Assembly (NCBI GenBank): GCA_037893225.1
Contig: JAZGUH010000026.1
Coordinates: 434,001-498,000 of the forward strand
Source: Hippasteria phrygiana
Taxonomy: Eukaryota > Echinodermata > Asteroidea > Valvatida > Goniasteridae
DNA: 64,000 nucleotides
Direction of reading: 5' to 3'
The notes beneath the pieces are model-generated. The model did not search any database, was not told the origin of the DNA, and worked only from the letters and a program-made list of their open reading frames with translations. This document shows positions 57,111-64,000 of the stretch, one piece after another. Both the position numbers and the translations under genes were made by a program. Position 1 is the first letter of the stretch; every line of letters begins with the position of its first letter.

Positions 57111-57475
57111 TTAACCCTAACCTTCCCAAATCCTCCAAAATCCTCTTTGCAAAATGGAGGAATTTGGAGGATTGAGGCCACTTGGAAGTTGATGCATGAG
57201 GATTTTGCAGGATTGAGGTTACTAGGGGTTTTTGCCCCTGCAGGAATATGGAGGATCCAGGTTATCAGGCTCAATGTGATACATGAGGATTTTGGAGGAT
57301 TGAGGTTACTAGGGGTATGCAAAAAACCCCTGGAGGATTTTGGAGGAATCATGCTATGGTCCCCATAAGAGGATTTTGGAGGATTCAGGTTATATGGAGT
57401 TTTAATACTTTGAAATCAGAGGATTTGTAGGATTCAGGTTACATGGGGGAAAATGATGTAGGGAGTTAGGGTTAA
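57111..57475. mobile_element. TTAA-flanked element with CCCTAAC ends, 357 bp
   Basis: Element 57115-57471 starts CCCTAACCTTCCC and ends GTTAGGG between TTAA copies, and is absent from A1 (near 2447). The interior repeats GGAGGATTTTGGAGGATTGAGG-like words five or six times (unit about 60-80 bp). It resembles 14800-14998. Confidence 0.7.
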
Positions 57476-57577
57476 ACCTACAACCCACCCACTGGGCTAC
57501 CTTTTTTTAGCTAATTAGAATAATCAGTTTCATGGAAATTGTTGCAATTCTTGTTTTTTTTCAATTTCACTAAGGTT

Positions 57578-57909
57578 GGAGTGGTTAATCCGTGGTCAGG
57601 CCAGGCTGTTAAAAAGCCTTTGGGCTTCTATAATCCCCTGATTGTACACAATAAACTGCCCATTAATTCTGGAGTCCAGCTGGCTCCCATTGTTCACCCA
57701 GACTTGACTGACAGCTAAGGCATCTTTTGATCCAGCCGTGAATGGGTACAGATTAGTGTGGGAGGGGCTACAACCAGGCCTGGCCTGGCAGTTAGTTGAT
57801 GCTCTATTGTTAGGTGATTTGTGGCTCACAACAGCAAGAGTAAAAGCCCGAAGGCCTAGGTATGGCTGGGCTTTTCAAAGGCCTGGCCCGACCACAGATT
57901 AACCACTCC
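57578..57909. mobile_element. 332-bp element with about 40-bp inverted repeats
   Basis: Left end GGAGTGGTTAATCCGTGG and right-end complement GGAGTGGTTAATCTGTGG continue matching through GGCCAGGC and AAAAGCC. It is absent from A1 (near 3700). Flanks suggest a short, imperfect duplication around AAG. An internal 77-codon minus frame has no recognised domain. Confidence 0.75.
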
Positions 57910-58114
57910 TCCCCAAGTGACAGTTTGTGAACTGACATGTGAGCACTGTGTGCACGACCCCGTACAGTAAAGAATAATTTTTGTTTTCAAAAACTGATAT
58001 GGATCCGTTTTTTTTCATTTAAACCAAGCGCACACACACACATACGATAGTTGCAACCTTGCGCCTGTTTTAGACAACGTGGACTATAAACTACATTTAG
58101 TCAATAGAGGGCAG

Positions 58115-58153
58115 TTTTCCAATGATTGTTTAGCCCAACAATCGTTGGAAAAG
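58115..58153. other. Hairpin 3' of ZNF4
   Basis: A 16-bp stem with one G-T pair in the conserved position. Confidence 0.55.
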
Positions 58154-58286
58154 CGATATAAATTTCCACTTTTCTTGAAAACGACAGCACACCTGGTGCC
58201 ATCATTTCACAGGATGATTGAGACTACTATTAACTTACAGTCTAGTGAGGTATTTCATAATAAAGCAGTAAAACAAATTACCAAGA

Positions 58287-58518
58287 TTACCAATCGTGTA
58301 CACTGCTTCTAAATAAATTCTTCAAATCTAGTTGCTGGTTTTTACATTTGTCTCGCATTTCTTCCTGTGGCCTGGTTATATTTAGTTTAATTGAATGTGG
58401 TCCACGTAACAATATACATGTAGATGACTTCTCAGTAGTGTGAATCCAATCGTGTGTCACTAGATTTGTGCTTCTTTCCGTGAAGGATTTACCAGAAATG
58501 TTGCACACACGTGGCTTC
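58287..58518 (-). pseudogene. Frameshifted C-terminal tail of ZNF4
   Basis: Same out-of-frame finger and RGPHSIKLN tail as in ZNF1, continuing to [14 protein letters not shown] before a stop. Still uninterrupted after the frameshift. Confidence 0.7.
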
Positions 58519-60072
58519 TCATTGGTGTGGATCCTGTGGTGACTCAATGGGGCTTCTTCCTGTGAAAGATTCGCCACAAATGTCAGACACAAATGGCTTC
58601 TCATTGGTGTGAATTCTATGGTGTCTCACTAGACTACCTTTATGTGTGAAAGATTTGCCACAAACATCGCATACAAATGCCTTCTCATTGGTGTGGATCC
58701 TATGGTGTATCACCAGATCGCCTTTCCGTGTGAAGGATTTGCCACAAACATCGCATACAAATGGCTTCTCATCGGTGTGGATCCTAAGGTGTGTAACTAG
58801 ACTGCCCTTTTCTGTTAAGGATTTGCCACAAACATCACATACGAATGGCCTCTCATTCGTGTGGATCCTATGGTGTGACATTAGCTTGCTGTTATGTTTG
58901 AAGGATTTGCCACAAACATCGCATAAAAATGGCTTCTCATTGGTGTGGATCCTCTGGTGTGACACTAGGTTGCTTTTATATGTGAAGGATTTGCCACAAA
59001 CATCACATAAAAATGGATTCTCATTGGTGTGGTTCCTATAAAGGTGTGTCACTAGATTGGTTTTCTGCGTGAAGGATTTGCCACAAACATAGCATACAAA
59101 TGGCTTCTCATTGGTGTGGATCCTATGGTGTGTCATCAGATTGCTTTTCAGCGAGAAGGATTTGCCACAAACATCGCATACAAATGGCTTCTCATTGGTG
59201 TGGATCCTCTGGTGTCTCACAAGACTGCCTTTATCTGTGAAGGATTTGCCACAAACATCGCATACAAATGGCTTCTCATTGGTGTGGATTTTATGGTGTC
59301 TCACTCGACTACCGTTCTGTGTGAAGGATTTGCCACAAACATCGCACACAAATGGCTTCTCATTGGTGTGGATCCTCTGGTGTGTCACCAGATCGCCTTT
59401 CCGTGTGAAGGATTTGCCACAAACATCGCATACAAATGGCCTTTCATTGGTGTGGATCCTAAGGTGTGTCACTAGATTGCCTTTATGTGTGAAGGATTTG
59501 CCACAAAAATCGCATACAAATGGCTTCTCATTGGTGTGGATCCTCTGGTGTGTCACCAGATCGCCTTTCCGTGTGAAGGATTTGTCACAAACATCGCATA
59601 CAAATGGCTTCTCATTGGTGTGGATCCTCTGGTGTGTCACCAAATCGCCTTTCTGTGTGAAGGATTTGCCACAAACATCGCATACAAATGGCTTCTCATT
59701 GGTGTGGATCCTCTGGTGTCTCACTAGATTGCCTTTATGTGTGAAGGATTTGCCACAAACATTGCATAGAAATGGCTTCTTGTTGGTGTGGATCCTCTGG
59801 TGTCTCACTAGACTGCCTTTCTTTGTGAAGGATTTGCCACAAACATCGCATACAAATGGCTTCTCATTGGTGTGGATCCTCTGGTGTGTCACCAGACCAC
59901 CTTTCTGCATGAAGGATTTGCCACAAACATCGCATACAAATGGCTTCTCATTGGTGTGGATCCTCTGGTGCTTCACAAGACTACTTCTCACCTTGAAGGA
60001 TTTATTGCACACAAATAGCTTCTTCCTTGGGTGCATCTTTTGAGGGTTGTTTAAGTTTCTTCTCTTCTTCAT
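58519..60072 (-). CDS. C2H2 zinc-finger protein, 16 fingers (ZNF4)
   Basis: 517 aa from the first ATG. MKKRR N-terminus, degenerate first finger, then 16 fingers. Contact sets differ from ZNF1 at most positions although the modules are closely related (for example QGGT, KGSR, HGNR, QGSR with the core Leu replaced by Arg, LSNT, QTNT, YSNS, HSKS, EGST). Finger 11 has an extra residue between its histidines (HLYRNH) and an N in place of K in the linker, and finger 14 has Leu for the core Phe and a TDEKP linker. The terminal unit is the shared frameshifted one. The leader intron carries a 1.36-kb transposon. Confidence 0.9.
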   Translation of the reverse strand: MKKRRNLNNPQKMHPRKKLFVCNKSFKVRSSLVKHQRIHTNEKPFVCDVCGKSFMQKGGLVTHQRIHTNEKPFVCDVCGKSFTKKGSLVRHQRIHTNKKPFLCNVCGKSFTHKGNLVRHQRIHTNEKPFVCDVCGKSFTQKGDLVTHQRIHTNEKPFVCDVCDKSFTRKGDLVTHQRIHTNEKPFVCDFCGKSFTHKGNLVTHLRIHTNERPFVCDVCGKSFTRKGDLVTHQRIHTNEKPFVCDVCGKSFTQNGSRVRHHKIHTNEKPFVCDVCGKSFTDKGSLVRHQRIHTNEKPFVCDVCGKSFSLKSNLMTHHRIHTNEKPFVCYVCGKSFTQKTNLVTHLYRNHTNENPFLCDVCGKSFTYKSNLVSHQRIHTNEKPFLCDVCGKSFKHNSKLMSHHRIHTNERPFVCDVCGKSLTEKGSLVTHLRIHTDEKPFVCDVCGKSFTRKGDLVIHHRIHTNEKAFVCDVCGKSFTHKGSLVRHHRIHTNEKPFVSDICGESFTGRSPIESPQDPHQ

Positions 60073-60195
60073 GCTTGGTACATTGTATGTGCTGCAAGGA
60101 GATTAAACATCATTTGCATTATGCAGGCCTACCAGTAAAGATTGTAAAAACACACCACACTGAGGGGCATCATGACGTAATATTTCGCCATACAA

Positions 60196-61567
60196 TTAAA
60201 GAGCAACTAAAACACCAAATATTTTTTTGACTTTTTGGACTTTTCCAACAGTTTAAATACTCTTTTAACTGATGGAGATTAGTTTGCAGACGAGAGGGAT
60301 TTTTTAATTTAAAAAAAGGGTTGTTATTCTGAACCACATATATCCTGTTTCGCGAAAGCTCATTATGTATGTTAAATGTATGTACGTGACCCCGTGACGT
60401 ACACGTGTAGAGTCGGTTGATGCTACAGCCAAACACTATGCATGTACGTATGTGGAGTTGATGCTGCTGGAAGAGTTTTTGTCGACATATCTCCTCCATT
60501 TTCCCGTCTATTTTTTCAAATTTTGATATTATTTCAGTATGAGCATGGTTCTGAGAAAATAATTATGCCTCGATCGTGTGTAGTTGAGGGTTGCATGAGG
60601 AACAGCGACTAAAACCCTGACCTAACCTTCCTGCGATTCTCAGTGCTGAATGGAGTTCAAAGGCGACAGTGGGTCCGCTTTGTAGACAATTACAATATCT
60701 GATTTTGAGCTGTAGAAATTGTCGAAAATATGTGCAGAACATTTCGCCAAAGACTGTATTGATGATAGTGTTAGTATGAAAACTCAGCTGGGTTTGAAGG
60801 CACAATTCCGTTTGAAGGCTGGAGCCATTCCAATGCTAAAGGCACCGAGCATTCCAATCCTGTCCTGGACTTACGCGCCACAGACCACGACGACGTTCCC
60901 TGCGGTTGCCGGCTTGAGCAGCCAGAGCCCCGGCCGTCTCCCTGTCCACGCTCGCTTGACTCAACATGCATTGTACACGCACGGTACCGCATGCGCTGCA
61001 TGCGATTGATTCTGGAACCTTATAACAAATTGTGTGTATAGTTCTGAGAAGGTGGGGTCATTAAGAGGGCTGCATAAGCAACGTCGCCAGACTAGAGTAT
61101 AGCATCAGCTCACACACAACTCACCGCGCAGGTCCCAATAAAAGCCGACTGCAAACAAAGGAAAGTATTTTAAAGCTTTTCAGCAAGAACAAGCCTACAA
61201 CCCCAATTCTAAATGTGTCTCACAAAGATATACCGTAGTGTTACACCTGAATCATGTGCAAAAAGCACAGCAAGTAATACTAGCCTTACACAAAAAATAC
61301 GTACTGACTCTACGTAAAACATTGTCGTATAATACAGTGACGTCATATGTTTCTACACGTATACGTCAATACTCACGCGATACGGCACGCAGTTGACCTC
61401 GGCCTTTTCTGAATTGAGTCAAAGTGGCTCCGAAGGAAAAGGCTCAAAAACATTTCTTTTATTTTTCAGAATCATGAAACTTGTTACATTAGTTTTGGGG
61501 AGGCATAAACTGTCAGATAAGTCCAAAAAGTCACACAATTTTTTTGGGCGTTTTAGTTGGTCTTTAA
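60196..61567. mobile_element. TTAA-flanked Kolobok-like element in the ZNF4 leader intron
   Basis: Element 60200-61563 (1364 bp) has ends AGAGCAACTAAAAC and GTTTTAGTTGGTCT between TTAA copies, with inner complementary words TGACTTTTTGGAC / GTCCAAAAAGTCA. The empty site CAATTAACTTTGC is present upstream of ZNF1 (near 5973) and ZNF2. TTAA duplication plus a THAP-domain remnant points to the Kolobok superfamily. No complete transposase is present. Confidence 0.85.
60565..60865 (+). pseudogene. Decayed THAP domain of a transposase
   Basis: From ATG: MPRSCVVEGCMRNSD, stop, NPDLTFLRFSVLNG, QRRQWVRFVDNYNI. In another frame it goes on ICAEHFAKDC and then RLKAGAIPMLK. The order Cys-x4-Cys, FxxF, W, CxxHF and LKxGAxP is the THAP zinc-binding DNA-recognition domain used by P-element and Kolobok transposases. 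A stop and a frameshift break it. Confidence 0.7.
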
Positions 61568-61890
61568 CTTTGCAATATACACTGTATATGCAAAATATGA
61601 TTACTATCCGAGGTTGTTTGATGATAAAAATGCCAGTTAAAAATCTACGGGATTTGGGATAGAACTAAAAAAAAAATGAAGCAAATGATGATTTTGGTTG
61701 TGATCAACCGTGCAATGACCATGAATTTCATGCAGTGATCGATGGCACATCGTTAATTACGCATGCACCATGACTTTGGCTTTTAATACAATCGCTACAA
61801 AAAAAAGTATTATATTTGTACTGACACCTCTTGTTGCTTGTATACAATGTACAAGAGTCGTAAATATTTTAACCCCTTGAGTAAAAAGGA

Positions 61891-61898
61891 TATTTATA
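61891..61898 (-). promoter_or_regulatory. TATA box candidate of ZNF4
   Basis: Minus-strand TATAAATA beside a GC-rich block as in ZNF1 and ZNF2, now about 1.8 kb from the splice acceptor because of the intron insertion. Confidence 0.4.
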
Positions 61899-62167
61899 GT
61901 GATGAGGTGCCGGGCTGCCGGGCGGCCTGTGCCGGCAAGTGGAACAGACACAAGAGGCTTGTGCAGTCAAGCGTAACATACACAATAATCCAACAATGGA
62001 TTGAAAATGCAGAAAATGTCATGCAGATGTCATTCGGCCTGGTGGCAATTTTTGTTTGCGTCGATCTATTGGCATCATCTGGCTTCAAAGGGTTAGAAGA
62101 ATTTTTGTGAAATGTTTCTTGATGCAGCATGCATACATTTTTGGGTCTGCATTTTGGGTAGCATTAT

Positions 62168-62308
62168 ACAAATACTACATGGTTAGAGGGGGAAATAGGG
62201 CAATCTATTTTTCCCGAGGCACTTGCTATACTGGGTAGTCCTGTATAGCAAGTACCGAGGGAAAAATGGGTGCTCTGTTTCCCCCGACACAAACCATGTA
62301 GTATTTGT
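62168..62308. repeat. Complete fold-back element, arms about 63 bp
   Basis: Arms run from ACAAATACTACATGG to CCATGTAGTATTTGT around an 11-nt loop with GTATAGCAAGTAC at its edge. Some arm mismatches are present. In A1, B1 and B2 only the left arm remains. Confidence 0.75.
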
Positions 62309-62329
62309 TTTATTGCACCTTCTAAATAT

Positions 62330-62668
62330 CCATTCTGCTTCCGTGAGTTAGCATAAAACTTGCACCTTTAATGTGATGTCATAATACACGGAATGACGTC
62401 ATTACGTCAGTTAACGTTTCATCTATCACACATTATGGTCTGGGCACATACATGTACCGAGATTCAACACACGGACCTGTCATTTCCTAGCTGGACATGT
62501 ACATGTAGGCCTTAGAAAAATGCACCTTCAATGTGATGTGACATGAGAGGGGACGACGTCGTCTTTTATAAGTCAGTTCAATTTTCCTCTATAACACATG
62601 ATGGTCTGGGCACATTCAGAGATATAGGCCCATTTGTGGTCATTTTTCGGTGATAATCTCTTCAGGCA
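62330..62668. repeat. Second CRE-containing repeat, two units
   Basis: GGTCTGGGCACAT recurs at 62432 and 62593 (about 161 bp apart), with TGACGTCAT, GGCCTTAGAAAAATGCACC and a 3' part AGATATAGGCCCATTTGTGG also found at 36180-36256. Confidence 0.6.
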
Positions 62669-62671
62669 ACA

Positions 62672-62849
62672 TTTATACATGTAATGGGTGAGAATTTTTG
62701 TGGTTCTGGAACGTAAAGTACCGGAGTTATCATAAAAATATAAAAAATTACACAGGGGCCGTGCGTGCAGAGCTAGTGCAAAATCAACCAGTTTTGTGAC
62801 GTCACTGAAAGGCCTACTCTAGCGCTGGGGTGCGTTTTGGCAGTCATAC
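62672..62849. repeat. Inverted copy of 42516-42700
   Basis: Reverse complement of the spacer repeat, including TTTGTGACGTCACTGAAAGG. It abuts the start of module A3. Confidence 0.7.
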
Positions 62850-64000
62850 CTAATGAATTTTCCATATTTTAAAGTGTTGAAAAAGCACAAAAATGTAAAT
62901 TTTGGACACGGTGTCCATGTTACGTATATGTTACGTCTATGTTACGTCAAAATAACACCTTTTATCATATTTTAGTTAAAATATAACTTACGTAATTGAA
63001 AACCAAATAATCTCACATGTCACATGAAATAACTGAATTAATGTAATGATGGTTTTAATGATATGGTCATATCACACACTGTGTCTCAACCCTGTGGAAT
63101 AACCCACATGTACAATGTCTGTCTTGTGTACACAAGACAGACAATCGTTTTTGACAGCTCACGTGTGATCGTTCATGGTATTAATTATTAGCTGTAACTA
63201 TCAACAATGCCGAAATAGAAACAAACGCTCGTCTTTCTGGAGTGCCGTAAAGAAACCAACTGAAGGTAAATGTCATAGTACTCCAACTACATGTACTAAA
63301 CAAGTGTAGCCTTGTAAACCCGGCCCTGATCCTGGCGGCCCCGATATACTGGCCCCGATTAGCAATCTTGGTGGGCAGATCCGAGCTCAATATCCCGGTG
63401 GACAGGAGCTCAATCGCGGTGGGCCCGATGGCCCCGCGTCATGGGTGGTGACTTCCATTCGTGTTCTCGGTCAAATCTTCAAAAGATTGTGTTTTTGTGC
63501 ATGTAGAAAGTTCCATGGCAATAAGTCGTCTTCTACTTAAAATTCAATTTTGCATCAAAATGAGATAGAACTTCAAATCATGCACCTTAATGTTATGTAA
63601 ATTGACATCTGATGCATCATCATGAATTAATACTTATAATTTTCATATACATGTATAACACTACCCTTGTTCATACCACATTTTGGTTTTTACATTTGTC
63701 TCGCATTTCTTCCTGTGGCCTGGTTCTATTTAGTTTAATTGAATGTGGTCCACGTAACAATATACATGTAGATGACTTCTCAGTGGTGTGAATCCAATCG
63801 TGTGTCACTAGATTTGTGCTTCTTTCCGTGAAGGATTTACCAGAAATGTTGCACACAAATGGCTTCTCATTGGTGTGGATCCTATGGTGTTGAACTAGAT
63901 TGCTTTTATCTGTGAAGGATTTGCCACAAACATCGCATACAAATGGCTTCTCATTGGTGTGGATCCTCTGGTGTGTCACCAGATCGCCTTTCCGTGTGGA
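62848..64000. repeat. Partial module A3 (ZNF5 and its 3' flank)
   Basis: Begins inside the fold-back arm (equivalent to 1528), follows module A to about 63680, then jumps to the equivalent of 4130, a deletion of about 1.7 kb that removes the hairpin region. It continues to the right edge. Confidence 0.85.
63671..64000 (-). CDS. C2H2 zinc-finger protein, C-terminal part (ZNF5)
   Basis: The gene enters from the right edge with a finger of contact set RGDT, then a DSNQ finger. It then passes in frame into [19 protein letters not shown], a degenerate finger with Ser for its second Cys and one extra residue, followed by WIHTTEK and a tail through [12 protein letters not shown] to KCKNQNVV and a stop. 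It lacks the 82-bp frameshifting unit present in ZNF1-ZNF4, so this C-terminus may be the ancestral one. The 5' end is outside the window. Confidence 0.8.
   Translation of the reverse strand, partial: STRKGDLVTHQRIHTNEKPFVCDVCGKSFTDKSNLVQHHRIHTNEKPFVCNISGKSFTERSTNLVTHDWIHTTEKSSTCILLRGPHSIKLNRTRPQEEMRDKCKNQNVV

Larger units (their letters stand above)
53945..62257. repeat. Duplicated module A2 (ZNF4 and its flanks)
   Basis: Near copy of 1-6661. Private features are two minisatellite expansions, two inverted-repeat insertions 3' of the gene and one large TTAA-flanked insertion in the leader intron. Homology to the other modules ends in the fold-back at 62168-62308. Confidence 0.85.

Noticed and set aside
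57111..57475. CCCTAAC / GTTAGGG considered as an interstitial telomere tract
   Set aside because: Fewer than two telomeric hexamers at each end and inverted between TTAA duplications, so it is an element terminus.
61838..62110. Plus-strand 90-codon ORF with a hydrophobic segment upstream of ZNF4
   Set aside because: The frame is broken in the A1 and B copies and it overlaps the predicted ZNF promoter, so it is likely a chance frame.

Overview
The window looks like accessory, repeat-dense DNA from a metazoan, most likely a marine invertebrate. The evidence is intron-type splice signals, tandem C2H2 zinc-finger genes, LINE, LTR, hAT, TTAA-type, RecQ-like, THAP, psq-type and Crypton-like relics, abundant ACATGTA-type words and many paired TGACGTCA palindromes. 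I cannot name the species. There is no bacterial gene organisation, operon or CRISPR.

The backbone is a cluster of five minus-strand C2H2 zinc-finger genes, here ZNF1 to ZNF5. They sit in duplicated modules of two kinds: A1 (1-5879, ZNF1), B1 (5880-18946, ZNF2), B2 (18947-34677, ZNF3), an unrelated spacer (34678-53944), A2 (53945-62257, ZNF4), a short repeat linker, and A3 (62848-64000, ZNF5, cut by the window edge). B1 and B2 are nearly identical over about 14.4 kb. A1 and A2 are nearly identical to each other and clearly more diverged from B. Each complete gene has one long coding exon: a short basic N-terminus, a degenerate first finger, then 16, 8, 19 or 16 intact fingers on an 84-bp repeat. 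The codons that differ between fingers are mostly those for the DNA-contact residues. Upstream of the exon are a conserved 3' splice site and, in ZNF1, ZNF2 and ZNF4, a TATAAATA box. ZNF3 has lost that upstream region at the module breakpoint. An 82-bp repeat unit frameshifts the C-terminus in ZNF1 to ZNF4 and is absent from ZNF5.

Comparing module copies gives empty sites that delimit insertions to the base: a hAT element in A1 (8-bp TSD), a 799-bp solo-LTR-like element in B1 and B2 (4-bp TSD, TG...CA), TTAA-flanked elements in B2 and A2 (one carrying a decayed THAP domain inside the ZNF4 leader intron), and inverted-repeat elements in A2.

The 34.7-53.9 kb spacer is a nest of mobile DNA: a 5'-truncated LINE with a 61-bp TSD, split by an element built of five 401-bp core repeats each carrying two TGACGTCA sites; two single-core relatives at 45.1 and 51.0 kb; MITEs; a duplicated RecQ-like helicase relic; a long LTR-like insertion holding a 15-bp minisatellite; a hAT element with an 8-bp TSD; and a Crypton-like recombinase relic.

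The most interesting features are the finger arrays, homogenised except at their DNA-contact codons, in a locus repeatedly hit by transposons, and the variable-copy CRE-bearing core-repeat element family.
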